From DATIJJ01 sp964612855 (GTDB lineage Bacteria > Pseudomonadota > Gammaproteobacteria > DSM-16500): a DNA stretch of 64,000 nt. The position numbers were made by a program, and so were the translations under genes. This document shows positions 26,470 through 35,788 of the stretch, piece by piece. The DNA lies in contig CAZTDR010000002.1 in NCBI GenBank assembly GCA_964612855.1, positions 12,082-76,081 of the forward strand, read 5' to 3'. Numbering within the stretch: the first letter of the stretch is position 1; each line of letters starts with the position of its first letter. The notes under the pieces are model-generated. The model saw only the letters and a list, made by a program, of their open reading frames with translations, did no database searches and was not told the origin of the DNA.

Positions 26470-27495
26470 ATGAAAGCATTAGTCAAAAACAAAGCGGAAA
26501 AAGGCATTTGGTTGATGGACGTGCCCGAACCCAGTGTTGGGCACAATGATGTTTTAGTTAAAGTAAAAAAAACAGCGATTTGTGGTACTGACATTCATAT
26601 TTATAATTGGGATGATTGGGCAAAACAAACCATTCCGGTGCCACTGGTCATTGGTCACGAATTCGTAGGTGAAATTGTGGAAATCGGTGCCGATGTGGAA
26701 GGATTAAAAATCGGTGATCGCGTATCGGGTGAAGGCCATATCGCGTGTGGTTTCTGTCGAAATTGTCGTGCGGGACGTCGTCATGTTTGTCGAAAAAATG
26801 TGAGTGTGGGCGTGACGCGTAATGGTTGTTTTGCGGAATACGTTGTCATTCCTGCCGTTAACGCCTACCCCATTCCTGCTTCTATTCCAGATAACGAAGC
26901 AGCGATCCTTGATCCTTTTGGTAATGCAGCGCATACCGCACTGGCCTTTAATGTCGTGGGCGAAGATGTCTTAATTACTGGTGCAGGCCCGGTTGGTATT
27001 ATGGCTGTTGCTGTGGCTCGTCATGTGGGTGCACGTCACATTGTGATTACCGATGTGAATGAATATCGATTAGAAATTGCGAAAAAAATGGGCGCATCAC
27101 TTGCACTCAACGCGCAAAAAACTACGTTGAAACAAGCAATGGAAATGTTGGATATGCGAGAAGGGTTTGATGTCGGTTTGGAAATGTCCGGCAATCCTAA
27201 GGCATTTGCTGACATGCTTACTTTTATGAATCACGCAGGAAAAGTGGCGTTATTAGGATTCTTACCTCGTGAAACGCAAATAGATTGGAACCACATCATC
27301 ATGAAAGGCTTGCAAGTAAAAGGCATTTACGGCCGTGAAATGTTTGAGACATGGTATAAGATGATTACGATGTTGCAAAGCGGCTTAACTATTTCACCTG
27401 TTATTACCCATGAATTTGCAGTACAAGATTACCAAGCAGCGTTTGACACCATGCTGTCTGGAAAAAGTGGCAAAGTGATCATGAGTTGGGTGTAA
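26470..27495 (+). CDS. tdh: L-threonine 3-dehydrogenase
   Basis: NAD-dependent zinc alcohol-dehydrogenase-type enzyme that oxidises threonine to 2-amino-3-ketobutyrate. The 341-residue length equals E. coli Tdh. The catalytic zinc site is C38, H63 and E64 (ICGTDIH, VIGHEFVG). The structural zinc cysteines are C93, C96, C99 and C107. The Rossmann motif is GAGPVGIMA. Its apparent Shine-Dalgarno, GAAGGA at 26455-26460, lies within the right end of the preceding MITE-like element. Confidence 0.96.
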   Translation: MKALVKNKAEKGIWLMDVPEPSVGHNDVLVKVKKTAICGTDIHIYNWDDWAKQTIPVPLVIGHEFVGEIVEIGADVEGLKIGDRVSGEGHIACGFCRNCRAGRRHVCRKNVSVGVTRNGCFAEYVVIPAVNAYPIPASIPDNEAAILDPFGNAAHTALAFNVVGEDVLITGAGPVGIMAVAVARHVGARHIVITDVNEYRLEIAKKMGASLALNAQKTTLKQAMEMLDMREGFDVGLEMSGNPKAFADMLTFMNHAGKVALLGFLPRETQIDWNHIIMKGLQVKGIYGREMFETWYKMITMLQSGLTISPVITHEFAVQDYQAAFDTMLSGKSGKVIMSWV

Positions 27496-27519
27496 GTATA
27501 AATTCTTATGCCGTGAGTT

Positions 27520-27622
27520 GTAGGGGTGGATTAGGCGCTTTTTGCCGTAATCCACCAAATATAAAAATTGCAGCATTTTTTGGTGGATTACGATGCAAAA
27601 AAAGCATCTAATCCACTCTACG
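27520..27622. repeat. REP-like family A, inverted pair
   Basis: 27520-27556 (short core GGC/GCC) and 27582-27622 (GATGC/GCATC core with a mismatch), facing each other around a 25-bp AT-rich spacer, after tdh. Confidence 0.87.
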
Positions 27623-27689
27623 ATTTTTCCGTAGGACGACCTCCCGCTAACCCGTTGTTTTATTGCCCTATTTTTTTTAAAAAATACGC

Positions 27690-27772
27690 TATACTTACTA
27701 ATAGCTAGCCATCTTACGAGATGACAAGTTGTGGAGTACCCCCAAGGATGGGCTAATAGGGGGGAATGCAAC
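27690..27772 (+). promoter_or_regulatory. tpsA leader: -10 element, two hairpins, CsrA-like site, sequestered ribosome binding site
   Basis: TATACT at 27690-27695 is a possible -10 without a good -35. A small hairpin CATCT-TACG-AGATG lies at about 27710-27723. A second hairpin pairs GTTG (27728-27731) with CAAC (27769-27772) and CCCCC (27739-27743) with GGGGG (27759-27763). The latter covers the ribosome binding site of the GTG at 27773. CAAGGATG at 27743-27750, in its loop, equals the core of the CsrA consensus. No riboswitch class I know fits. Confidence 0.45.
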
Positions 27773-30700
27773 GTGATTTCTTTAAGTGGTTTAAAACAAT
27801 TCGGTGTGCTTCTTAGCGTTTTTCTTGCAACCAGCATAGCAAACGCAAATCCTGTCTTAAATAATGTGGCTGCGGGCCAGGTCGCTATTACCCAGACACC
27901 CGGAAAAACCACAGTTCAACAGAATAGTTCAAAAGCCATTATTAATTGGCAGAGCTTCAACATTCAAGCGGGAGAAACAACACACTTCCAACAACCCGCT
28001 AATGGAATTGCTTTAAATCGCATTTCACCTGTACAAGGTGCCTCACAAATATTTGGTTCACTCACCGCAACCGGTAAAATTATTCTAATCAATGCAGCCG
28101 GGGTTTATTTTGGCCCAACAGCGCGGGTCGATGTGGGTGGCATAATGGTCTCTACGTCCAATATGACAGACAAAAACTTTTTGGCCGGACGTTATATCTT
28201 CGATCAACCTTCCACGCATCGCGGCGCTATTGTGAATGAAGGCTCTATTAAAGTAGCCAACTATGGATTAGCCGCTTTAATGGGAAATGGCGTAATCAAT
28301 AATGGCGTAATTGAAGCTCGTATGGGAAATGTCGTACTGGCCTCCGGTAATACTTTTACCGTTGATATGATGGGGGATCGACTATTAAATTTTAGTATTC
28401 AACAAGAAGCCACTCAAACGGCACGTGATAGACATGGTAATGAATTAAAAGATGGCGTTGCCAACCGCGGCAAATTAATTGCTGACGGCGGCAAAATATT
28501 ATTGACCGGAAGAGCTGCTCAAGGCGTGGTAGATAATGTAGTGAATATTAGCGGTTATGCACGCGCTAAATCATTACGCCAAGTGAATGGCGTTATTATC
28601 TTGGATGCAGGAGATGGCAAAGCATCTGTTTCTGGAAAATTAATTGCAACCAGTAAAAAAGGAAACGGCGGTACCGTTAAAGTATTAGCTAAAAATGTCC
28701 ACATAAAATCGACGGCTCTCGTTGATGTCAGTGGCGCAACGGGTGGCGGTGAAATTTTAATCGGCGGCAATAAACAAGGCTTAGGGCCGGAACGTAATGC
28801 AAAAAATACGACAGTTGATAGAGGCGCCCTCTTAAAAGCGAACGCTACCGAACAAGGTAATGGCGGTAAAATTATTGTTTGGTCAGATGATACGACTTTA
28901 TTTGATGGAACCGCATTAGCGCAAGGCGGCGTGGCAGGCGGTCATGGCGGCTTTGTGGAAACCTCGGGCCATAGCTTATGGATTGGCGATCATGCTTTTG
29001 TTTCCACACGAGCACCACAAGGTCTGTCTGGAACCTGGTTACTTGACCCTATTGATTTAACGATTAGCAACGACGCTAATAGCAACGTTTCTGGATCTTC
29101 CCCTTTTCAATCAACCGGCGGTAATTCAAATGTAAATATTTCCACACTGTTAGCTGCCTTAAATGCCGGTAATGTTGTGATACAAACCACGAGTGGTGGT
29201 AGCGGCGGAAATGGTGATATTTTTGTTAATACCGATATTGGCGCAAGCAATACCTGGAATAATAGCAATAGCTTAACGTTAACGGCATACCGCAATATCG
29301 TTGCTAATGCGAATATTACTAACGGCGGCAATGGTGACATTGTGCTACGCGCGGACAACACAGGCACGGGTATAGGTACCGTTTCATTTGCCAGCGGTAA
29401 ACAGGCTAGCACGGGTGGTAATGTGAATATTTATTACAATCCCACTGTGTTCGGTACGCAGGATGTGATCTACACTGGCGGCACAACTCCGGTGCAATAC
29501 ATGTTAGTCAATACGGCAACTAAATTACAAAATATCAATGCTAATCTAAATGAAAATTATGCGTTAAGTAACAATATCAATGCGGTCGGTTTCAGTATTC
29601 CCCTAGGCTCAACTGCTACACCCTTCACAGGAAAATTTGATGGTCAAGGTTATCAAATTTCAAACTTGCTCGTGACTGGAGGAACAGATGTTGGCTTATT
29701 TGGTGCTACATCCGCTACAGCATCTATCCGTAACGTAGGTATTTCGGGTAAATTTAATGGAACAGGTGCAACCAATGTAGGTAGTTTAGTTGGATCTAAT
29801 GCAGGGACAATTGCAAACACCTATAGTTATGCTGCTGTCGACGGCACGAATGCAACCCATGTCGGTGGCTTAGTCGGCGAAAATATTGGTACAGGAAGCA
29901 TTACCTCTTCTTATTCGATTGGTTATGTCAAAGGAACAGGTGCAACTCAGGTCGGTGGGCTGGTCGGTAATAATACCAGTGTTGGTCTTATTACCAATAA
30001 TTATTGGGATACCGAAAGTTCAGGTCAAGCATCGAGTGCAATTGGGACAGGTCAATCCACAGCGAACTTAAAAGCCAGTTTGTTAGCGGGTTTTTCCTCT
30101 TCTATCTGGGGCCTTATTCCTAACATCTCTTACCCTTATTTGTTAGCCGGCAATCCAACCACACCGCGCGTTATTTCGGGTAAAATTATGATGTTTAATA
30201 CAAGCCCGAGCGCAACCAACGCTAACGTACTCATTCCTCAATGGCCGCCAGTTGCCGATCCCAGTGCAACACCGGGTACCACTGTTAATTTGATCGGTCA
30301 AAATGCGGATGGAAGTAATATACTTTTTGATAGCACGCAAACCGGCAATAACGGCTCTTATTATTTCCTTGAATCAGCTAATGCCATTGCGGATAACACG
30401 CCTTTATTGACTTATCTTGGCGATAACGGCGTAGCAAATACCGTGACAAAAGCGCCCACCCGAAATCTAAACGGTACGTTATTAGAAAGTAGCGGCAGTA
30501 TCACCGATCTTTATTTAGTAAAAAATACGCTATTGTTGGCAGATAATGGTTCTTCGTTGAATCCTACCATTTCTTATTATGTGGATATCAATACACCCCA
30601 TCCAACAGCACCGTACATGGTGAACTTCACGCCGCAAAAAGTCACCATTATTAGCAATACCGATTTAGCAACCGTGCTTAACAATTTTGAAACAGCCACG

Positions 30701-33178
30701 CTCGCCTCTGCGGTCAGCAATAATCAATTTTTATATACCAATAACACGTCAACCAGTACTGATATTGATGTTAAATCCAATAATGATTTTGTGACAGCAC
30801 CCAAAACCCGTTTTGATTTGACGGGGGATCTAGCAACGACAGATGGCGATATTACATTCCATGGCGTTGTGCAAGAAAATAATCTGGGCAGACCGTTTGT
30901 GAAAGTGAGCACCAATAACAGTGGTAATATTGTCAATAACAATACCATTATATGGAAAGAAGGCACGGTTGCTTCTCCTAATTCCGATACGCTCTATTTA
31001 GATTCAGCTGAGAATATTGTAATTAACGCGCCTATTTTAGGCATGTGGTGGACAGCCACAGGCGGTTCTGCGGCTTATAATAAAGCTGTCATAGGCAGCT
31101 TGCGATTATCCGCCGCTTATAACGATAAAACGCAAGACCCCACTATTCCATCTAGCATTACAACAGGGCCTTCAGGCACTATCACGGTATATAACTTTTT
31201 CTTAGATAAAGGTAACTGGTGGCAAGTTGTTCCACAAAAAACAACTTATAATATCAATGGGACCCCTACCCAAGTGGATACGTTACCGTACTTCCAATTG
31301 AGTTATGCGGGCGGACCTTCTGCCGTAAACCCCTCTCTGCCATTTAACGTACCCTTGTATGCTTTCTTGACAAGGAATGAATTCCAAATTGCACAAGGTG
31401 CCTTACCCTCTGTTCAAGCTGAATTTATTCGTGCCGCAGCTGCAAATCCGACAGCCTATCTAACACTCGGCACGCCTTCCAATCCGTTCTTAATTGAAGG
31501 AATTTATGGATTGCAAGGTATTGCATCCGGTCCTTACACGCTTCAAGCACATTATCGTCAAATTCAAAATATTGGTGCAATTAACGATGGCAGTGCCCCT
31601 AATTTTTGGAATGATGGTGCAGGATTTGTGCCTATTGGCGATGCTCCCATTGGTACAGGCACACGCAGCTCTATACCATTGAGCTATAGCGTAGATCCTG
31701 AAGTGACGGGTTTTTCAGGTACTTATGATGGGGATGGTTATCAGTTGACAAATATTAGTATTTTCCCTGATTCGGATTATGTTGGATTATTTGGCTATAC
31801 CACTTCTTCAGCCGTTATCAAAAATCTTCCTTATTTTGGATTGGTTGTTGGCGGGGGAAATTATGTGGGTAATTTAGTCGGATACAATCAAGGGACTATA
31901 TCTAATATAGCCCTCAATGCAGCCTATACAGAAGGGAATAACTATGTAGGTGGCATCTTAGGCTACAATTCAGGATCGTTGATAGATACGGCCAATTTGG
32001 GCGGCGTGGTATTTGGAACGGATTACGTGGGTGGCATTGTTGGCTACAACACCAATCTGATTGATAAAACGTTATCTGTTACTTATACAGTGGGTGATGC
32101 TTATGTTGGCGGTATTGCCGGATTTAACAGTGGTGTCATTACCCATAGTTTTTGGGATACCGATTTTTCAGGGTTAAACCAGGCGGTAGGTGATAACGCT
32201 GGCACCCTAGATGCGCAAGGGGGATGTTTTAATGGTATATGCAAAAATGGCGGCACAGTTAATTTAAGTTCTGCAGCGCCTTATCAAGCAGCGGGTTGGA
32301 ATTTTTCTTCTGCTAATTGGGCTATTTTACCGGGTACGATCAGCTATGTACAAACACCAAAGGGTCTGGTTCCTTTCTCTAGAAACTTGTCTTACCCTTA
32401 TTTAGCGCTGAAAACAGGTTATTTTTATCACGCTCCTCTTCCCAGCGGAAAATACCTTACTTCGATAGAATTCACCAACCCCATTTTCCAACCGGCAGCA
32501 GGAGTCCCACAAGTATTTGCAGGCTACTTAACAGGTTTACCTCTCTCTGATTTAGCCGGTCAATTGGTCGCGGGGGCCTTTAGCTCGATTGGTAATACGC
32601 CTAATTTCATACCCAATGTTTCAACACTTAACTATGCTCTGGCACAATCAGGTGCTAATGGATTTTATTATGGTTATTCGCCGTTCGGTATTATCCCCGA
32701 TAATGCAAATGTGACTGCTTTGATATTGGGTAATTACACGGGAACTAGCACTTATCGTCAACCCATCAATGGCGGCAGTGTTGTTAACCTAAACTTTTCA
32801 GTCGTACCAGGCAAATCAACCAGTTCTTTAGCACAGTTTTTAACGTTTACTAACAGCACAGACCCAACGACATATGCATTGGGATTTTTGTACTCTGTTA
32901 TCAATAGCACGGCCCTTTATGAAAATATTTATACAGAATTGAACGCAACCTCGAACCTTTATAATACTAACCTTGCCAATGGTGGTGGATTGCAGCAATC
33001 TAATCTTTTCGCAGCATGCAAAGATTCATCGTCTGAAGAATGTCAAAAATTGCTTGCTGAGTACGGAGATGACGAAAGTCCAGCAGAAAATATTACCAAG
33101 CTCATTTCACGGGAAGTCAGTAAAGATAAAGCGATTAAAGATAACGATGAATTTATTCCAGCCTATTGCGGTATTTAA
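27773..33178 (+). CDS. Filamentous-haemagglutinin-type exoprotein (TpsA)
   Basis: A 1,801-residue secreted adhesin-like protein of a two-partner secretion system. A signal peptide (GLKQFGVLLSVFLATSIANA) is followed by a TPS/haemagglutination domain at about residues 24-200, where the usual NPNGI is replaced by NAAGV (LINAAGVYFGPTARVDVGG). Beta-helix repeats follow. Two GLUG-type modules lie at about 620-750 and 1310-1465, each opening with an FDGxGYQ-type segment and closing with WDTExSG or WDTDFSG. Three cysteines cluster at the end (C1749, C1757, C1799, three residues from the terminus). The GTG start has a GGGGGGA site. Genes for FecR, TpsB and a cyclase follow on the same strand. Confidence 0.9.
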   Translation: MISLSGLKQFGVLLSVFLATSIANANPVLNNVAAGQVAITQTPGKTTVQQNSSKAIINWQSFNIQAGETTHFQQPANGIALNRISPVQGASQIFGSLTATGKIILINAAGVYFGPTARVDVGGIMVSTSNMTDKNFLAGRYIFDQPSTHRGAIVNEGSIKVANYGLAALMGNGVINNGVIEARMGNVVLASGNTFTVDMMGDRLLNFSIQQEATQTARDRHGNELKDGVANRGKLIADGGKILLTGRAAQGVVDNVVNISGYARAKSLRQVNGVIILDAGDGKASVSGKLIATSKKGNGGTVKVLAKNVHIKSTALVDVSGATGGGEILIGGNKQGLGPERNAKNTTVDRGALLKANATEQGNGGKIIVWSDDTTLFDGTALAQGGVAGGHGGFVETSGHSLWIGDHAFVSTRAPQGLSGTWLLDPIDLTISNDANSNVSGSSPFQSTGGNSNVNISTLLAALNAGNVVIQTTSGGSGGNGDIFVNTDIGASNTWNNSNSLTLTAYRNIVANANITNGGNGDIVLRADNTGTGIGTVSFASGKQASTGGNVNIYYNPTVFGTQDVIYTGGTTPVQYMLVNTATKLQNINANLNENYALSNNINAVGFSIPLGSTATPFTGKFDGQGYQISNLLVTGGTDVGLFGATSATASIRNVGISGKFNGTGATNVGSLVGSNAGTIANTYSYAAVDGTNATHVGGLVGENIGTGSITSSYSIGYVKGTGATQVGGLVGNNTSVGLITNNYWDTESSGQASSAIGTGQSTANLKASLLAGFSSSIWGLIPNISYPYLLAGNPTTPRVISGKIMMFNTSPSATNANVLIPQWPPVADPSATPGTTVNLIGQNADGSNILFDSTQTGNNGSYYFLESANAIADNTPLLTYLGDNGVANTVTKAPTRNLNGTLLESSGSITDLYLVKNTLLLADNGSSLNPTISYYVDINTPHPTAPYMVNFTPQKVTIISNTDLATVLNNFETATLASAVSNNQFLYTNNTSTSTDIDVKSNNDFVTAPKTRFDLTGDLATTDGDITFHGVVQENNLGRPFVKVSTNNSGNIVNNNTIIWKEGTVASPNSDTLYLDSAENIVINAPILGMWWTATGGSAAYNKAVIGSLRLSAAYNDKTQDPTIPSSITTGPSGTITVYNFFLDKGNWWQVVPQKTTYNINGTPTQVDTLPYFQLSYAGGPSAVNPSLPFNVPLYAFLTRNEFQIAQGALPSVQAEFIRAAAANPTAYLTLGTPSNPFLIEGIYGLQGIASGPYTLQAHYRQIQNIGAINDGSAPNFWNDGAGFVPIGDAPIGTGTRSSIPLSYSVDPEVTGFSGTYDGDGYQLTNISIFPDSDYVGLFGYTTSSAVIKNLPYFGLVVGGGNYVGNLVGYNQGTISNIALNAAYTEGNNYVGGILGYNSGSLIDTANLGGVVFGTDYVGGIVGYNTNLIDKTLSVTYTVGDAYVGGIAGFNSGVITHSFWDTDFSGLNQAVGDNAGTLDAQGGCFNGICKNGGTVNLSSAAPYQAAGWNFSSANWAILPGTISYVQTPKGLVPFSRNLSYPYLALKTGYFYHAPLPSGKYLTSIEFTNPIFQPAAGVPQVFAGYLTGLPLSDLAGQLVAGAFSSIGNTPNFIPNVSTLNYALAQSGANGFYYGYSPFGIIPDNANVTALILGNYTGTSTYRQPINGGSVVNLNFSVVPGKSTSSLAQFLTFTNSTDPTTYALGFLYSVINSTALYENIYTELNATSNLYNTNLANGGGLQQSNLFAACKDSSSEECQKLLAEYGDDESPAENITKLISREVSKDKAIKDNDEFIPAYCGI

Positions 33179-33243
33179 TTGCGGTGTTTCAAAGAGATAT
33201 GGTATGGTTTTTATCTCTCTTGCATTAAAAAAAGGATTTCATT

Positions 33244-34047
33244 ATGCAACATCACCGGCATATCTTATTAGGTAGTATTATTGCTTTCTATTGTTTGCCT
33301 GTTTTAGCCATTATGCCCGGCATTCCTAATTTACCCGGCGGTGCAGATGCAGGGCGAGCGAGTCAAAATATTCAACAGATCTCTAACACGATAAATGAAA
33401 TAGGTCAGCCCTTACCTTTAACTCAGCAAATTGCTCAAACAGTATGGACAACGGGCAATGTGACGGCTGTTTCTGTCGCAAATAGTAAGCGCCGAATACA
33501 ACGAGGTTCTCCTCTTTATACCCGCGATAAAGTGGTCACTGATTCTTCTGGAACAGGCGAAATTGCTTTCACCGATGGATCATTACTCACGTTGCACCGT
33601 CAAACTGTTATCGTATTAAGCCAATATCAATATGGAAAAGGTGTTTCCTCCGATAATAATAGAGCTGTTATCGAAGTGATTAAAGGCGGTTTTCGTACTA
33701 TTACAGGATCTATCCCTAAAAATAATCCGGAAGGCTATCGTGTAAAAACACCAGTAGGCACAGTCGGAGTACGTGGCACCAATTACGATGTTGTTTACAA
33801 TCCAGGCTCAAGACAAATGTCAGTCGCCGTTTCAAGCGGCAGTATCTTCGTCACGCCTGTGTCAGGCCCCCCCTTCGTGTTAACACAGGGTACACCGAAT
33901 ATCGGTGCCATCATTTCGGCTAAAGGGGCTCAAATTTTAAGCTCAACTCCTCCTGCGCTGGGTGGCCCAGCAAAAGTAGTTCCAAGCACATTGGACAACA
34001 GTATCCCACGCAAAAAAAACCCTATTAAAGTATCTCCCTGCCCTTAA
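33244..34047 (+). CDS. Secreted FecR-domain protein
   Basis: A 267-residue exported protein. After a signal peptide (HILLGSIIAFYCLPVLA) comes the short motif PGIPNLPGGADAGRAS, then a FecR domain at about residues 75-180 (RRIQRGSPLYTRDKVVTDS, GEIAFTDGSLLTL, GGFRTITG, TPVGTVGVRGTNYDVV). Unlike iron-sensing FecR it has no N-terminal membrane anchor for a sigma factor partner, so it is probably periplasmic or surface-exposed. It lies between tpsA and tpsB, which suggests a part in secretion or in anchoring the exoprotein. The ribosome binding site is AAGGA. Confidence 0.85.
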   Translation: MQHHRHILLGSIIAFYCLPVLAIMPGIPNLPGGADAGRASQNIQQISNTINEIGQPLPLTQQIAQTVWTTGNVTAVSVANSKRRIQRGSPLYTRDKVVTDSSGTGEIAFTDGSLLTLHRQTVIVLSQYQYGKGVSSDNNRAVIEVIKGGFRTITGSIPKNNPEGYRVKTPVGTVGVRGTNYDVVYNPGSRQMSVAVSSGSIFVTPVSGPPFVLTQGTPNIGAIISAKGAQILSSTPPALGGPAKVVPSTLDNSIPRKKNPIKVSPCP

Positions 34048-34059
34048 GGAGAGAGTTCA

Positions 34060-35781
34060 GTGCTAAATTTTAAATGTTCATTATTTACAGTTTTAACGGG
34101 GATGGCGTTGACGGCCAGATCATTTGCCATTGCGCCCGGTTTACCCAATGTACCCGGTGGGGCCGATGCCGGTCGAGTGAGTAAATCAGTGCCACAGCCT
34201 TCCCGCACACCCAGCCCACAAAAACCAGTCAAACCCGAGGAAGCAAAATCGGTGAATGAGTTTGGCGAAGAAGCTGCCGTCATTAAATTTCCGCTAGAAA
34301 AAGTGATTCTAAAAGGAAACGTTACCTATTCTGATGCCGAGTTAAGCAAGTTATATCAAGATAAAATGCACGAACGAATCAGCGTGGTTGAATTGCAAAA
34401 TATTGTGCAAGCCATTACGAATTACTATCGAAATAATGGCTATATCTTGTCGCGTGCATTGTTGCCACCGCAACATATCGAACATGGTACTGTGACTATA
34501 CAAATCGTGGAAGGTTATATTGCCGACGTCAATATTACGGGTTCACCGCAAGGTGCTTACCCACTCTTGAATGCATATGGCAACAGAATTAAACAATCTC
34601 GGCCATTACAGCTCAGTGTGCTTGAGCGTTATCTCTTCTTAGCGAATGCCATTCCCGGTACGTCGGTTCAAGGTGTATTGGAGCCTTCTCCTTCCTTAAA
34701 GGATGGTGCATCCAATTTAAATTTGGTGACAGATACCGAATTACTTGAGGGGTATATTTCTTATGACAATTTCCAATCACGTTATAATGGTCCGCTGGAA
34801 ACAACGGGTAGTGTGAATGCGAACAATATTTTCCGATCAGGGGATTCAACTCGATTGCTTTATCTGACGACGACTAAACCCCAAGAATTAAAATATATTG
34901 ATTTATCATATGCCACGCCGCTTGGAACAAATGGTTCGACCTTTCAAATTGGCGGAAACAACTCAACCACACAACCGGAATATGTGTTAGACCCGCTAAA
35001 ATTAGTGGGTAATGCTCGTATTTATTATGCAAACATTTTTTATCCGCAAATTCGTTCGCGCTCAGCCAACCTAACTTGGGATGGCGGCATTCTTTATTAC
35101 ACGACACGACAAACATTTCTTGAAAATATCTTTCTTTATAAAGACGTGATTCGCCCGATTACGATAGGTCTTACGTATGATTTTTATGATCGCCTGAATG
35201 CATCGAATTGGATTAGTTTACATGCTGTAAAAGGATTGCCTATCTCTGGCGCTACCACCAACACAACTTCCATTCAAACCTCTCGGTTTGGGGCGACGGC
35301 TAATTTTATAAAGTTTCTGGGTCAAATCACTCGTACCCAACCTCTTATAGGATCATGGTCTCTTTATGGCACAGCACAATTTCAAAAAGCATTCGTGCCC
35401 CAACTCGCTTATGAACAATTCGGTTTTGGCGGTCCTATCATTGGGCGAGGATATGACCCTTCTGAATTGCTGGGTGATCAAGGTCTTGCTGGCAGTTTTG
35501 AGCTGCGTTACAACGCAAACATTGGATGGTCTTTATTAACAGCGGCTCAACCTTTTATTTTTTATGATATCGGCAAAGTGTGGAATCTAAAAGAAGTAGC
35601 GAATACGAAGATTAATCAAAGCGCAAGTTCAACGGGAGGAGGCATTCGCTTTTCCTTTAACAAATATTTAACGGGTTCGTGGACAATTGCCCAACCATTA
35701 ACCCGAACTGAGCAAACCCTGGAATTTATTGGAAGAGGAAGAGCACCGCGCGTGTTATTCAGCCTAACAGCGACGACATGA
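34060..35781 (+). CDS. TpsB-type outer-membrane transporter (ShlB/FhaC family)
   Basis: A 573-residue Omp85-superfamily channel that would export the TpsA protein. It has a signal peptide ending SFA, the motif PGLPNVPGGADAGRVS, a proline-rich linker, two POTRA domains (about 75-225, with VILKGNVTYSDAEL and AITNYYRNNGYILSRALLPPQ), and a 16-strand type barrel. The loop-6 motif is GRGY at about 461, in FGGPIIGRGYDPSELLGDQG. A late FIFYDIGKVWN strand is seen. The start is GTG with AAGGAGA; it follows the FecR gene by 12 bp. Confidence 0.92.
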   Translation: MLNFKCSLFTVLTGMALTARSFAIAPGLPNVPGGADAGRVSKSVPQPSRTPSPQKPVKPEEAKSVNEFGEEAAVIKFPLEKVILKGNVTYSDAELSKLYQDKMHERISVVELQNIVQAITNYYRNNGYILSRALLPPQHIEHGTVTIQIVEGYIADVNITGSPQGAYPLLNAYGNRIKQSRPLQLSVLERYLFLANAIPGTSVQGVLEPSPSLKDGASNLNLVTDTELLEGYISYDNFQSRYNGPLETTGSVNANNIFRSGDSTRLLYLTTTKPQELKYIDLSYATPLGTNGSTFQIGGNNSTTQPEYVLDPLKLVGNARIYYANIFYPQIRSRSANLTWDGGILYYTTRQTFLENIFLYKDVIRPITIGLTYDFYDRLNASNWISLHAVKGLPISGATTNTTSIQTSRFGATANFIKFLGQITRTQPLIGSWSLYGTAQFQKAFVPQLAYEQFGFGGPIIGRGYDPSELLGDQGLAGSFELRYNANIGWSLLTAAQPFIFYDIGKVWNLKEVANTKINQSASSTGGGIRFSFNKYLTGSWTIAQPLTRTEQTLEFIGRGRAPRVLFSLTATT

Positions 35782-35788
35782 GCTATGT

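Noticed and set aside
27690..27772. Possible riboswitch (c-di-GMP or mini-ykkC type) before tpsA
   Set aside because: The conserved cores of those classes are absent. A plain hairpin with a CsrA-like site explains what is seen.
27394..27912. 172-codon minus-strand frame across the tdh end, repeats and tpsA start
   Set aside because: It reads antisense through tdh, a REP pair and the tpsA signal peptide; part of it is translated repeat.
29107..29412. 101-codon minus-strand frame inside tpsA
   Set aside because: Antisense to low-complexity Gly/Asn repeats, which tend to lack stop codons on the other strand.
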